Source of the DNA: Kribbella aluminosa
GTDB lineage: Bacteria; Actinomycetota; Actinomycetes; Propionibacteriales; Kribbellaceae
Assembly: GCF_017876295.1 (NCBI RefSeq)
Contig: NZ_JAGINT010000001.1
Coordinates: 1,612,001 to 1,676,000 of the forward strand
Reading direction: 5' to 3'
DNA: 64,000 nucleotides
The translations under genes and the position numbers were made by a program. Of this stretch, positions 51,929 through 61,081 are shown piece after piece. Numbering within the stretch: the first letter of the stretch is position 1; each line of letters opens with the position of its first letter. Below the pieces are notes generated by a model. The model did not search any database. It was not told the origin of the DNA and was given only the letters and a program-made list of their open reading frames with translations.

Positions 51929-52931
51929 ATGACCACCGAAGCGCACGCGGCCGCCCGTCGCCGGCCGCCCCTGATCGCCGTCATCGTGCTGCTGACCGCG
52001 GTCCTCACGGTGTTCCTGATCGCGTTCGCCTGGCCGTCCGCCCGGTCCCAACCGCGTGACGTCCCGCTCGCCGTGGCCGGCCCGGCGCCCGCGGTCGCGC
52101 AGGTGAGGACCGCGCTCGACCAGGCGGTCCCGGGCGGCTTCGAGCTCGCCGCCGTACCGGATCGGCAGGCGGCCGTGCAACGGATCAAGGACCGGGACGC
52201 GTACGGCGCGATCGTGCTCGACTCGCCGCAACCCGAAGTACTGACCGCGTCGGCGGCCGGGCCCGCCGTCGCGCAGATCCTCACGCAGCTCGCCGGGCGG
52301 ATGCACCCGGACGGCGGGGCGTTGGTCACCGACGTCGTGCCGCTGCCGAAGGACGACCCGCGCGGCGCCGGCCCTGGCCGCCGGTGCGTTGCCGCTCGTA
52401 CTCGGCGGGATCATCGCCGCCGGAGCACTGACCCAGTTGGTGCGGTCCGGGTCGAAGCGGATGATCGGCGCGATCACGTTCGCCGTCACCGGCGGGCTCG
52501 CGCTGGCCGCCGTACTGCAGTACTGGCTGGGCTCGTTCGAGGGGAGCTACCTCGGCAACGCGGGCGTGATCGCGCTGTCGATCGCGGCCATCAGCCTCAC
52601 CCTGCTCGGCCTCGAGTGGCTGCTCGGTACGGCGGGCCTCGCGCTCGGCGGCGCCGTGATGATGCTGCTCGGCAACCCGCTCTCCGGAATGACCAGCGCC
52701 CCCGAGATGCTGCCGAGCGGCTGGGGCACGCTGGGCCAGTTGCTACCACCAGGAGCCGCGGGTACGGCGTTGCGCTCGGTCAGCTTCTTCGATGGCGCCG
52801 GGATCGGGCGGCCGCTCGTCGTACTGGGCTGCTGGCTGCTCGCCGGGCTGCTGTTCTGCGGACTCGGCACACTCCGCGGCCGGCGCCGCGCCGTACCGGC
52901 TCGTCATGAGGCGCGAGCCGTAGCGGCCTGA
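51929..52931 (+). pseudogene. multi-spanning membrane protein (YhgE/ABC-2-like), frameshifted
   Basis: The first part (MTTEAHAAARRRPP, then helix LIAVIVLLTAVLTVFLIAFA, then an external domain of about 120 residues) is in frame from 51929 to about 52369. The second part, with five or so membrane helices (LVLGGIIAAGALTQLV, FAVTGGLALAAVLQYWLG, LVVLGCWLLAGLLFCG), is one frame over and ends at 52931. A single extra G in GCGCCGGCCC (52370-52371) accounts for the shift. Restored, it would be about 333 residues, resembling actinobacterial membrane proteins paired with TetR repressors. Real lesion or sequencing error is open. Confidence 0.7.
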
Positions 52932-52950
52932 CAAAGCCGGGGTATGGAAA

Positions 52951-52985
52951 CGCGGTGACCGGATCGTTACTATCCGGTCACCGCG
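52951..52985. terminator. strong stem-loop after the membrane-protein gene
   Basis: CGCGGTGACCGGAT and its exact complement surround a 7-nt loop, 20 bp after the stop codon. No U-run follows on the plus strand, so it is a terminator-like or 3'-protective hairpin. Confidence 0.55.
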
Positions 52986-53003
52986 TTACCGCGTGACTGC
53001 GGC

Positions 53004-53054
53004 GACAACGTTGTCTGTCAAGCATTGACTTGGGCCGACCGGGACTCCTACGGT
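53004..53054 (+). promoter_or_regulatory. LacI-type operator and promoter of the second sugar importer
   Basis: The perfect palindrome GACAACGTTGTC (53004-53015) lies directly before TTGACT (53025-53030), an 18-bp spacer and TACGGT (53049-53054). The centred CG and the size are those of LacI-family operators. No LacI gene is adjacent. Confidence 0.55.
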
Positions 53055-53121
53055 CGCGGAAAAGCCCGCAGGATTTGGGTCGTAGTACCGGGATGACAAC
53101 GATTGCCCGAAGGTGGACCTG

Positions 53122-54522
53122 ATGAAGTCAAGGAAACGTTTCACAGTGGCCGCGGTCGCGAGCGCGCTGCTGCTGGCGGTGTCGGCCTGCAGCCAGGGTT
53201 CGACGACCAAGCAGCCGGACGCCGGCAGCTCGCAGAGCGCCGGTCCCGCGCACATCAAGATCGCGTACCAGCAGTGGGGTCCGGGCGTGGTGATGAAGAA
53301 CTTCCTCACCGGCGTGAAGTCCGAGTACGAGGCCGCGCACCCCGGGTCCCAGGTCGAGATCGTCCCGGTCGTCGCCAGTGAGAACGACTACTACACCAAG
53401 ATCCAGTTGATGATGCGGTCGCCGAACACTGCGCCGGACATCGTCTACGAGGACACCTTCCTGATCAACTCCGACATCACCGCGGGGTACCTGAAGCCGC
53501 TCGACGACTACATCAAGAACTGGGATCAGTGGAGCCAGTTCGAGGACACCGCCAAGGGCGCGGCGAAGGGCCAGGACGGCAAGACGTACGGCGTACCGGA
53601 CGGCACCGACACGCGGGCGCTCTGGTACAACAAGCAGATCTTCCAGAAGGCCGGACTGCCGGCCGACTGGCAGCCGAAGACGTGGGACGACGTACTCAGC
53701 GCGGCGCGCACCATCAAGCAGAAGGTGCCGGGCGTGACGCCGTTCAACATGTACTCCGGCAAGCCGATGGGTGAGGGCTCGGCCATGCAGGGCTTCGAGA
53801 TGCTGCTCTACGGCACCAAGGACACCCTGTACAACTACGACCAGAAGAAGTGGGTCGTCGGCAGCCAGGGCTTCAAGGACTCGCTGAACTTCGTCAAGAC
53901 CGTCTTCACCGAGGGCCTGGCGCCGTCGCCGAAGGACGCGCTCAGCCCGAACATGGGCAGCAAGGTCGGCACCGAGCTGCTTCCGCAGAGCAAGCTGGCG
54001 ATCGACCTGGACGGCTCCTGGATCTACGGCAACTGGCTGAAGTCCGGCGCCAAGCCGTGGCCGCAGTGGAGCACGGTGCTCGGGCAGACCGCGATGCCGA
54101 CGCAGGACGGTAGTGGCAAGGGCAAGGTCAGCCTCTCCGGCGGCTGGACCTGGGCGATTCCGGCCAAGGCCAAGTCTCCCGACGCGGCCTGGGACTTCAT
54201 CAAGACCCTGCAGACCCCGCAGAACGCGGCGAAGTACGCCACCGACGGCGCGCAGATCGCCGTACGGAAGGACGTCGCCTCGAACGCGGCGTACAAGTCC
54301 TCCTCGGCGAGCACGCAGTTCTTCACCGACCTGGTGTCGGTGACCGTGTACCGACCGGCGCTGCCGGAGTACCCGAAGGTGTCGAACGAGATCATCACCG
54401 CGATGGAGTCGGTGATGACCGGGCAGTCCTCGCCGGACGACGCCGCGAAGAACTACGACCAGGCGGTCGAGGGAATCGTCGGCGGCAAGGACAGTACGAC
54501 GACCAAGAGCACTGGCCAGTAG
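53122..54522 (+). CDS. sugar ABC transporter substrate-binding lipoprotein (family 1)
   Basis: A 466-residue binding protein: signal peptide with lipobox VSAC, Ser/Gly linker, then the two-lobe fold (APDIVYEDTFLINSD, GVPDGTDTRALWYNKQIFQK, GGWTWAIPAKAKSPDAAWDF). ATG 53122 is 8 nt after GAAGG; the GTG three codons earlier is too near. Two permeases follow. No glycosidase or ATPase accompanies it, so the ligand cannot be deduced. Confidence 0.92.
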   Translation: MKSRKRFTVAAVASALLLAVSACSQGSTTKQPDAGSSQSAGPAHIKIAYQQWGPGVVMKNFLTGVKSEYEAAHPGSQVEIVPVVASENDYYTKIQLMMRSPNTAPDIVYEDTFLINSDITAGYLKPLDDYIKNWDQWSQFEDTAKGAAKGQDGKTYGVPDGTDTRALWYNKQIFQKAGLPADWQPKTWDDVLSAARTIKQKVPGVTPFNMYSGKPMGEGSAMQGFEMLLYGTKDTLYNYDQKKWVVGSQGFKDSLNFVKTVFTEGLAPSPKDALSPNMGSKVGTELLPQSKLAIDLDGSWIYGNWLKSGAKPWPQWSTVLGQTAMPTQDGSGKGKVSLSGGWTWAIPAKAKSPDAAWDFIKTLQTPQNAAKYATDGAQIAVRKDVASNAAYKSSSASTQFFTDLVSVTVYRPALPEYPKVSNEIITAMESVMTGQSSPDDAAKNYDQAVEGIVGGKDSTTTKSTGQ

Positions 54523-54540
54523 GCCGGAGGTTTCTCCCCT

Positions 54541-55464
54541 GTGACGACGACTGTCGCGCCCACCGCGGCCGCTGCCCCGACAACGGGCAAGCGGCCGCGG
54601 GGGGCCAAACTCGTCCGGATGCTGCCGCTCTCGCCGGCCATCGGACTGATGCTGGTCTTCCTGGCCGGCCCGATCCTCTACTGCGTGTACGCCGCGTTCA
54701 CGAACATGGCGCTCACCGGGCCCGGCGCGGCGAACGTGAAGTTCGTCGGGCTGGACAACTTCCGGAAGGCGTTCGGCAGCGGCGCGTTCACGAACGCGAT
54801 CTGGCTGACGCTGGTGTTCACGCTGATCTCCGCGATCATCGGCCAGAACACGCTCGGCCTCGGGCTCGCGCTGCTGATGCGCAAGTCGACCAAGGTGGTG
54901 CGGAACTTCGTCGGTACGGCGGTGATCGGCGCCTGGGTACTGCCCGAGGTGGTCGCGGCGTACCTGCTGAGCGCGTTCTTCAACGACAACGGCACGCTGA
55001 ACGTCATACTGCACGCGGTCGGCCTGCCCGGCCAGGACTGGTTGTACGGGGCACCGATCATCGCGGTGTCGCTGGCCAACATCTGGCGCGGTACGGCGTT
55101 CTCGATGCTGGTGTACTCCGCGGCGCTGAGCGAGATCCCGAAGGAGATCGAGGAGTCGGCCGAGATGGACGGCGCAGGCGGGTGGCGGCGGCTCGCGTTC
55201 GTGACGGTACCGATGATCACCCGCGCGATCATGACCAACCTGATGCTGATCACGCTGCAGACGCTGAGCGTGTTCGGCCTGATCTACGCGATGACCCGCG
55301 GCGGCCCCGGCACCAAGAGCCAGACGTTGCCGCTGTACATGTACGAGCAGGCGTTCAGCTTCTCCCAGATCGGCTACGGCACGGCGATCGCGCTGGTGAT
55401 GCTGGCGATCGGCGCGGTCTTCTCGCTGATCTACCTGCGTGGACTCAACTCGGAGGCAGCGTGA
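54541..55464 (+). CDS. sugar ABC transporter permease (MalF-type)
   Basis: A 307-residue permease beginning with a cytoplasmic tail rich in Ala/Thr, then about six helices and EAA loop IEESAEMDGAGGWRRLAFVT. GTG 54541 is 18 bp after the binding-protein stop, with GGAGG upstream. It is followed by its MalG-type partner with a GTGA overlap. Confidence 0.92.
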   Translation: MTTTVAPTAAAAPTTGKRPRGAKLVRMLPLSPAIGLMLVFLAGPILYCVYAAFTNMALTGPGAANVKFVGLDNFRKAFGSGAFTNAIWLTLVFTLISAIIGQNTLGLGLALLMRKSTKVVRNFVGTAVIGAWVLPEVVAAYLLSAFFNDNGTLNVILHAVGLPGQDWLYGAPIIAVSLANIWRGTAFSMLVYSAALSEIPKEIEESAEMDGAGGWRRLAFVTVPMITRAIMTNLMLITLQTLSVFGLIYAMTRGGPGTKSQTLPLYMYEQAFSFSQIGYGTAIALVMLAIGAVFSLIYLRGLNSEAA

Positions 55465-56288
55465 TAGCCCGCGACCGGATGAGCAAGCTCGCGTCGAACC
55501 TGGTACTGCTTGCCATCGGCATCTTGTTCGTGCTGCCGCTGCTGTGGGTGCTGTTCGCGTCGATCAACCGGACGGCGGGGTTGCGGGTCGAGCTCCCGAC
55601 GCACCCGACGCTGCAGAACTTCAAGGCGGTGCTGAACACCGACACGACGTACCGTCCGGTGTTCAACGGCATCGTGCTGTGCGGCGGGGCCGCGTTGCTG
55701 ACGATGGTGTGTGCCGTGCTGGCGGCCTATCCGTTGTCGCGCTTCCGCACTCGGTTCAACCGGCCGTTCCTGCTGACGGTGCTGTTCTGCACGGGGCTGC
55801 CGATCACTGCGGTCATGGTGCCGGTTTATGGGTTGTTCGTGCAGTTGAACCTGGTGGACACCCTTGGTGGCACCATCATGTTCATGGCGACAGCCGCGCT
55901 GCCGTTCGCGATCTGGCTGACCAAGACGTTCATGGACGGCGTACCGATCTCGCTCGAAGAGGCAGCCTGGGTCGACGGCGCGGGCAACATGCGGGCGCTG
56001 TGGGCGATCGTCCTGCCGCTGATGTGGCCCGGGATCGCGGTCGTGCTGATCTTCACCTTCATCGGCATGTGGGGCAACTTCTTCGTCCCCTTCATGCTGC
56101 TGCTGTCACCTGAACGGTTGCCGGCCTCGGTGAGCATCTTCACGTTCTTCGGCCAGTACGGCGAACCCAACTACGGCCAGCTGGCGGCGTACTCGCTCAT
56201 CTACACCACCCCCGTCCTCCTCCTCTACCTCCTCCTCAGCCGAAAGCTAGGCGGCGCCTTCGCCCTCGGCGGCGCCATCAAGGGCTGA
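55461..56288 (+). CDS. sugar ABC transporter permease (MalG-type)
   Basis: A 275-residue permease, EAA loop LEEAAWVDGAGNMRALWAIV, six predicted helices and the usual C-terminal SLIYTTPVLLLYLLLSRKLGGAFALGGAIKG pattern in pieces. GTG 55461 overlaps the previous stop. Last gene of this importer operon; after it the DNA becomes repeat-rich and gene-poor. Confidence 0.92.
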   Translation: MIARDRMSKLASNLVLLAIGILFVLPLLWVLFASINRTAGLRVELPTHPTLQNFKAVLNTDTTYRPVFNGIVLCGGAALLTMVCAVLAAYPLSRFRTRFNRPFLLTVLFCTGLPITAVMVPVYGLFVQLNLVDTLGGTIMFMATAALPFAIWLTKTFMDGVPISLEEAAWVDGAGNMRALWAIVLPLMWPGIAVVLIFTFIGMWGNFFVPFMLLLSPERLPASVSIFTFFGQYGEPNYGQLAAYSLIYTTPVLLLYLLLSRKLGGAFALGGAIKG

Positions 56289-56395
56289 CCCCCACGCCCT
56301 CCGCCCCCGAAAGCCAGGTACCGGCGACCGAGACGACGTCGCCGTTCCGGATCACGTTGCACACCAGGCCGCGCCGCCGCATGCCGGGCGTTAGG
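56278..56395 (-). pseudogene. possible C-terminal remnant of a lost gene
   Basis: On the minus strand about 38 codons ending in TGA 56278-56280 read in coding style (GLVCNVIRNGDVVSVAGTWL). No start and no family I can name; upstream is repeat DNA. It overlaps the MalG-type stop region. Weakly supported. Confidence 0.25.
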
Positions 56396-56473
56396 ACACC
56401 GCTCCGCGCCGACTGCCTGCTGCCGCCTCCGGCGGTGCGCGCGTGAGGTGCTGAGGGCGCCGGGGTTGGTGAC

Positions 56474-56730
56474 GCGTGGAGCTCGACGGCGCTGGGTGCC
56501 GTGATGGGGGTGAGGGACCCACAGCTGTGCAGGACTCCGGCGAATCCGGCCGGGCGGTGCGCGGCAGGTGCATGGGCTGGTGGCGTGCGGAGGTGGACGG
56601 CGCCGGGTGCCGTGATGGGGGTGAGGAACCCGCAGCTGTGCAGGACTCCGGCGAATCAGGCCGGGGCTGCGCGCGGCAGGTGCATGGGCTGGTGGCGTGC
56701 GGAGGTGGACGGCGCCGGGTGCTCTGGTGA
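56474..56730. repeat. tandem repeat of about 111 bp, 2.3 copies
   Basis: Blocks starting near 56474, 56584 and 56696 share GGTGCCGTGATGGGGGTGAG, CAGCTGTGCAGGACTCCGGC and GGCAGGTGCATGGGCTGGTG with few changes. The rest of 56289-57032 shows no gene on either strand. Confidence 0.8.
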
Positions 56731-57032
56731 CGGAGTGGGGATGGGTCACGGGCGCGGCTTCGCGGTGGCAGTGTGCGGCCCTTGGCGGGCGCGGTGGTGG
56801 CGTGCGCAGGTCGGTAGGCCCGCGTGCTGGATACCGACAGAACGGCCGGCGCCGCTGACCGCGGAGGTGCTGGACGCCGAGGACCGGTTGCTGCGCGACT
56901 CTGATAGTCGCAGAACGACCGCAGCCGTCGAACGCGGCTGTTGAGCGCCGATGGCGGTGTGTTGACCCTCGCGCCGAGGTCGGCGATCGCCTGATCTCGG
57001 TGGGGGTCAGAGGGTGGCGGGTTCGGTGGGGG

Positions 57033-58598
57033 TCAGATGGTTGCGAAAGATGGTGGGCCGGTGGCGGGCTCCGCGGTGCGGTCGCCCCAGACGGCGAAGC
57101 GGGCTGCGGCGGTGAGGGTTGCTTCGTCGGATTTCCAGCGGGTTGGTTGGTCGGGCACGTCTGTGTCGCCCCAGGGGTTGTCTGGCGGCTTGTGGGGTTC
57201 GGGTGGTCTGGGTTGGTTGTCGGGATCGTCGGGGCATGCGGGTACGGCGCCTGGTGGCTCGGGTGTGCCGGGTGTGCCCGGTGTGTCCGATGCGTTGGGT
57301 GTATTGGGTGTGTCGCGCAGTGGTTGACCGGCTGGGGGACCGGGTTGTGCGATGCGAGCGCGTGCCGGTGGGCTGGTGTTTGGTGGGCTCGTGCTTGGTG
57401 GGTTGGTGCTTGGTGGGTTGGCCCAGGTGGGGCGGGCGATGTGGACTTTGCCGTTGGTGGTGGTGATGTGCCAGCGGCCGGTGTGGAGGTCTACATGGTG
57501 GCGGCGGCACAGCAGCACGAGGTTGGTCAGGGCGGTCGGGCCGCCGTCCAGCCAGGAGGTGAGGTGATGGGCGTCGCACATGACCGGCGGCGCGGCACAC
57601 ACTACGCAGCCGCGGTCGCGGGCGTTCAGGGCGTGCCGGGTGTGTTTGGTGACCAGGCGTTCGCGGCGGCCGACGTCCAGCGGTTCGGAGGTGGAGCCCA
57701 GGACCAGCGGGATGACATTGGCGTCGCAGGCCAGGCGGCGGATCGCGGCGGCGGACAGGGCGTCGCCGTAGACCGTTTGGCCGGTCGCGTCGGCGGTGGC
57801 TGATGTGAGGTCGTCGAGGTCGATGGTGACGGTGATGGTCGCTTTCGCGCCGTGCCCGGCCGTATCGGTGTCCCAGGCGTTCGCGGCGACCGTCAGTGCG
57901 GTGGTGAGTGCGTCGGCCTGGCGCTTGTCGCGGGACCGGGGGTCGTGTTCGCCGTCGACGGTTTTGTGGGGGCGGGCGCCGGCGTGGACGATGGCGCGCA
58001 GCAGTTCGGCGTTCTCGTTGGCGAGGTAGCCCCTGAATTTCACGCCGTTCTCGGCCGTGGTCAACGTCAGCGACTCCCGCGCGTACGCCTTGTGTTCCTC
58101 CGGTTCGACGCCGTCAGCATCGAGCAGGTTGCACAGCTCTCTGGCCGCGGCCCGCAGCTCTTTGGGAGTGAGGTGGGCGGCAAGCCCGACCAGTTGTGCC
58201 TCGGCGACGTCCAGGTCCTCCACCGCAACCCGCGAGCGGATCCGTTCGAGTTCGGTGACGATCGCGAACGCGTGCGCGGTCTGCATGAGCCGCACCGTGC
58301 CATCGCCGGACTGGATCCCGTCAGCCAGGGCGGCACCGACCGCGCCGTACTTGGGCAACACGCGGGCCAGGCGGACGTCGCGCCAGGCCTCGGAGCGGTC
58401 GCGGCGGTGCCGGAGGTTGAGCAGCTCGACGGTGTCGCGGGCGCCGAGTTCCTGGGCGTGGCCGTCTTCCTCGGCGCGGGTGACGAGTTGCAGCCGGATC
58501 CCTTGCAGCCGGATGATCTCGGCGTCGACCGCGTCGAGCGCAGGCATCACCTCATGGTTGCCCAACGCAACCACCGAGCGTCCACCGAGAACATCCAT
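57033..58598 (-). CDS. DUF222 / HNH endonuclease-motif protein (13E12-type)
   Basis: A 521-residue protein of a large actinobacterial paralogue family. The alpha-helical DUF222 region covers about 20-300, followed by an HNH motif: Cys331 and Cys334, Cys341, His344/His345 (CDAHHLTSW), Asn359 and His367/His368 with Cys364 before them (LVLLCRRHHVDLH). After that comes a Pro/Asn/Thr-rich low-complexity stretch (about 393-480) and a short conserved tail. The HNH residues are intact, so nuclease activity is possible. The biological role of the family is unsettled; mobile-element links have been suggested. Confidence 0.9.
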   Translation of the reverse strand: MDVLGGRSVVALGNHEVMPALDAVDAEIIRLQGIRLQLVTRAEEDGHAQELGARDTVELLNLRHRRDRSEAWRDVRLARVLPKYGAVGAALADGIQSGDGTVRLMQTAHAFAIVTELERIRSRVAVEDLDVAEAQLVGLAAHLTPKELRAAARELCNLLDADGVEPEEHKAYARESLTLTTAENGVKFRGYLANENAELLRAIVHAGARPHKTVDGEHDPRSRDKRQADALTTALTVAANAWDTDTAGHGAKATITVTIDLDDLTSATADATGQTVYGDALSAAAIRRLACDANVIPLVLGSTSEPLDVGRRERLVTKHTRHALNARDRGCVVCAAPPVMCDAHHLTSWLDGGPTALTNLVLLCRRHHVDLHTGRWHITTTNGKVHIARPTWANPPSTNPPSTSPPNTSPPARARIAQPGPPAGQPLRDTPNTPNASDTPGTPGTPEPPGAVPACPDDPDNQPRPPEPHKPPDNPWGDTDVPDQPTRWKSDEATLTAAARFAVWGDRTAEPATGPPSFATI

Positions 58599-58646
58599 GC
58601 CAACAACTCTAGCCGCCGCCTCCGACAGTTCTCAAAGCGAACCCCC

Positions 58647-59252
58647 TTATTTTTCCGGGGATTTCGACAACGGAGCCGGAGCGGGGCGCTCCGCTCGCTT
58701 GCGGTGGCTGGCGTTGAAGCGGGCTTTCTTTTGGCGGTTGCCGCAGGTGTTCATGTCGCACCATCTGCGGGTGCGGCTTTGGCTGGTGTCGAAGAAGGCG
58801 GCTTGGCAGGTTGGGGATGCGCACAGGGCGAGCTTTCCGTCTCGTTCGCCGGAAATGATGCTGATTGCGTCGGCGGCGATGACGCTGAGGGCGTCTTCGA
58901 CACGGGAAGCTGAGTCGAGTTGCCATTGGCGGTTGCCGTCTGGCGTCAGGATGGCCGCGGCTCGGCCGTGGGTGCTGCGGTCGTTGATGACCTGGACGGC
59001 GGATGCCGGGAGAGCGTCTTGGAGTGCGGCTGCTGTTGCGGCGGCGTGGATTGATTCCCTCAGGTCCCGGGCTAGTTCGAGTTGGGTGGGGGTGCAGGAG
59101 TCCACCGCGAGGCCGCTCACTGCCAGCCAGTCGACGAGTCGTTCGGGCGTGGGGATGCGCTCGACAGGTTCGCCGCAGCGTTCGGTCAGAGTCGCGGTGA
59201 AGCTGGTGGCCAGCACGGTGCCGAGGCGAAAGTCGGGGAACTCTGCGCGCAT
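58647..59252 (-). CDS. CGNR zinc-finger (ABATE-domain) regulator
   Basis: A 201-residue protein: an ABATE-type helical domain (about 1-130, LVDWLAVSGLAVD, ELARDLRESIHAAA) then a CGNR zinc finger with Cys144, Cys149, Cys165 and Cys170 (CASPTC and RRWCDMNTCGNRQKK), believed to bind DNA. ATG 59252 is 6 nt after TAAGGT, so a leaderless message is likely. It is divergent from the epoxide hydrolase gene across 82 bp with two CTTAGCCGGTT copies (59261-59271, 59302-59312) that may be its sites. Confidence 0.9.
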   Translation of the reverse strand: MRAEFPDFRLGTVLATSFTATLTERCGEPVERIPTPERLVDWLAVSGLAVDSCTPTQLELARDLRESIHAAATAAALQDALPASAVQVINDRSTHGRAAAILTPDGNRQWQLDSASRVEDALSVIAADAISIISGERDGKLALCASPTCQAAFFDTSQSRTRRWCDMNTCGNRQKKARFNASHRKRAERPAPAPLSKSPEK

Positions 59253-59260
59253 GGAACCAC

Positions 59261-59312
59261 CTTAGCCGGTTGCATCCAGCCGGAAGGGCATGTTAGAACC
59301 GTCTTAGCCGGT
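59261..59312. promoter_or_regulatory. paired CTTAGCCGGTT repeats in divergent promoter
   Basis: The 11-bp sequence occurs twice, 41 bp apart, in the short spacer between the CGNR regulator and the epoxide hydrolase gene. One copy overlaps the likely -10 of the regulator, so it may be an operator of the CGNR protein. Confidence 0.45.
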
Positions 59313-59334
59313 TCCGCGATGGTCGGGAGGTCTC

Positions 59335-60504
59335 ATGTCCACAGCCAGCGACGTACAAGCATTTGAAGCGCATGCATCTGACGCTGACCTCGACGAGCTG
59401 CGTGGGCGCTTGGCCGCGGCGCGGCTGCCGGAGGTCGAGACGGTTTATCGCGCGGGGCCCGATCCTCGCCGATGGGATCAGGGCGTTCCGCTCGCCGACC
59501 TCGTCGAGGTCGTGGACTACTGGCGCACGGAGTACGACTGGCGGTCGTTCGAGGAGCGCCTCAACGGCATCGGCCAGTTCCGCACGACCATTGACGGTCT
59601 GGGGATCCACTTCCTGCATCGACGATCCGCGCGTACCGATGCCACTCCGCTGGTCTTGACGCACGGCTGGCCGGGCAGCATCGCCGAATTCGTCGATGTC
59701 GTGGACGAGTTGGCGGATCCTGAGGATGCGGAGGCGCCGGCGTTCCATGTCGTGGTTCCGTCGCTGCCGGGGTTTGGCTACAGCGACAAGCCGGCTGCGA
59801 CCGGGTGGGGGACCGAGAAGATCGCGGCCGCGTGGGTGGAACTGATGGGACGGCTTGGCTACCGCAAGTTCGTCGCCCATGGCGGTGATTGGGGAGGGAA
59901 CATCACCACGGTTCTCGGCGGCAGGTTTCCGGCGCACGTGCTCGGGATCCACTCGACGTTCGCGGAGGGGCCGCCCGGGTTGACGACGGACGGGCTGACG
60001 GCGGACGAGCGCAGGTGGACAGCGGAGACCCGCGATTTCTGGCGCCACCGCGCGGCGTACGCGAAACAGCAGGCGACCCGGCCGCAGACGATCGGCTACT
60101 CGCTCGTCGACTCGCCGATCGGACTGCTTGCGTGGATCCTGGACAAGTTTGCCGAGTGGTCGGATACCGAGGACAGCCCGTTCGAGACGATTTCCAGAGA
60201 TCGGGTTCTTGACGATGTCACGCTGTACTGGCTGACGCGGAGCGGCGCGTCGGCGGCGCGCATCTACTACGAGAGCCACAACTCGCTGGACCCCGAGCTT
60301 CGGGTCGACGTACCGGCGGCTCTCAGTGTGTATCCGCGGGACATCGAGAAGTATCCGCGTCCGTGGGCGCAGGAGCGGTACCGGCAGATCGTCCGCTGGG
60401 GCTCGCCGGAAAGCGGCGGACACTTCCCGTCGCTGGAGGTTCCGCAGTACTTCGTCCAAGACCTCCAAGCGGGCCTCGCGGCGGTACTTGCCGCCAATCG
60501 GTGA
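59335..60504 (+). CDS. epoxide hydrolase family protein (alpha/beta fold)
   Basis: A 389-residue enzyme with the N-terminal EHN domain (about 8-115), oxyanion motif HGWPG (110-114), nucleophile Asp185 in AHGGDWGG, and a C-terminal His in GGHFPSLEVP (about 363). The layout is that of microsomal-type epoxide hydrolases, which open epoxides to diols. ATG 59335 follows GGGAGG. It is likely controlled by the divergent CGNR regulator. Confidence 0.92.
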   Translation: MSTASDVQAFEAHASDADLDELRGRLAAARLPEVETVYRAGPDPRRWDQGVPLADLVEVVDYWRTEYDWRSFEERLNGIGQFRTTIDGLGIHFLHRRSARTDATPLVLTHGWPGSIAEFVDVVDELADPEDAEAPAFHVVVPSLPGFGYSDKPAATGWGTEKIAAAWVELMGRLGYRKFVAHGGDWGGNITTVLGGRFPAHVLGIHSTFAEGPPGLTTDGLTADERRWTAETRDFWRHRAAYAKQQATRPQTIGYSLVDSPIGLLAWILDKFAEWSDTEDSPFETISRDRVLDDVTLYWLTRSGASAARIYYESHNSLDPELRVDVPAALSVYPRDIEKYPRPWAQERYRQIVRWGSPESGGHFPSLEVPQYFVQDLQAGLAAVLAANR

Positions 60505-60506
60505 AT

Positions 60507-60575
60507 GCGCCTAGGTGAACGCGCCTGGTGAATGTGCCTAGGTGGACGCGGCAGGTGAACGCGCCTAGTACTGCA
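60507..60575. repeat. five 13-14-bp tandem repeats after the epoxide hydrolase stop
   Basis: Consecutive units of the form GCGCCTAGGTGAAC (with variants GTGCCTAGGTGGAC, GCGGCAGGTGAAC) begin 2-3 bp after the stop codon. Confidence 0.7.
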
Positions 60576-61081
60576 GCCGTAGGGCGTGACCTTTTTCGGC
60601 GTCGGCAGTTGCAGAGTCGGGCGCGGTGAGGTGGCGGATTTCGTTGCAGGTATGGGGGATCAGCTGGTCGTCGGCGGTCGGCGGTCGGCGGTCGGTGTGG
60701 CGTGGTTGTGGTGGGTGTGGTCGATTCTCGTGCGTTGGTGACGGCGTCGAGGGTGGCGTGGCAGCGGTAGACCAGCTCGCCGCTGTACACCCCACCGTGT
60801 GGGTGGATGGCGGAGCTCGGGGCCGGACGTAGGTCCGGGTTGGGGAGGATGTTGTGCCGAATCGGGCGGGAAATCCTCCCCAACTCGCCGTGCCGAAATG
60901 GTGCCGGAGATCTGCCGGGATCCGCGGACACGGTCCCCGGGGGATCTCCCGCACTCATCAACCCTGCTGCACTGGCGGCGGGCGCCGATGCCGGCGGTTG
61001 CTCCTGGACGGCGGCCAGCGGTTGCTGAGTGCTGCACGTCCGGACCGGGGGGACATCGCAAAGTCCGGCTGTAGTACTAGG
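60564..61081. mobile_element. 518-bp segment bounded by inverted repeats (possible MITE-like element)
   Basis: CCTAGTACTGCAGCCG at 60564-60579 and CGGCTGTAGTACTAGG at 61066-61081 are complementary at 15 of 16 positions. A 15-bp direct repeat, CTAGGTGGACGCGGC, lies at 60538-60552 and 61077-61091. No transposase or other gene lies inside; the segment has (CGGCGGT)n runs near 60668-60695. A non-autonomous element is one reading; chance similarity of local repeats is another. Confidence 0.35.

Noticed and set aside
52986..53003. Second hairpin CGCGGTAAC/GTTACCGCG after the membrane-protein gene
   Set aside because: It only reuses part of the 52951-52985 stem sequence; the longer 14-bp stem explains it better.
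56225..56749. Minus-strand open frame across the 111-bp repeat
   Set aside because: Arg/Pro/His-rich repeat translation without any domain or start signal; overlaps the end of the permease gene.
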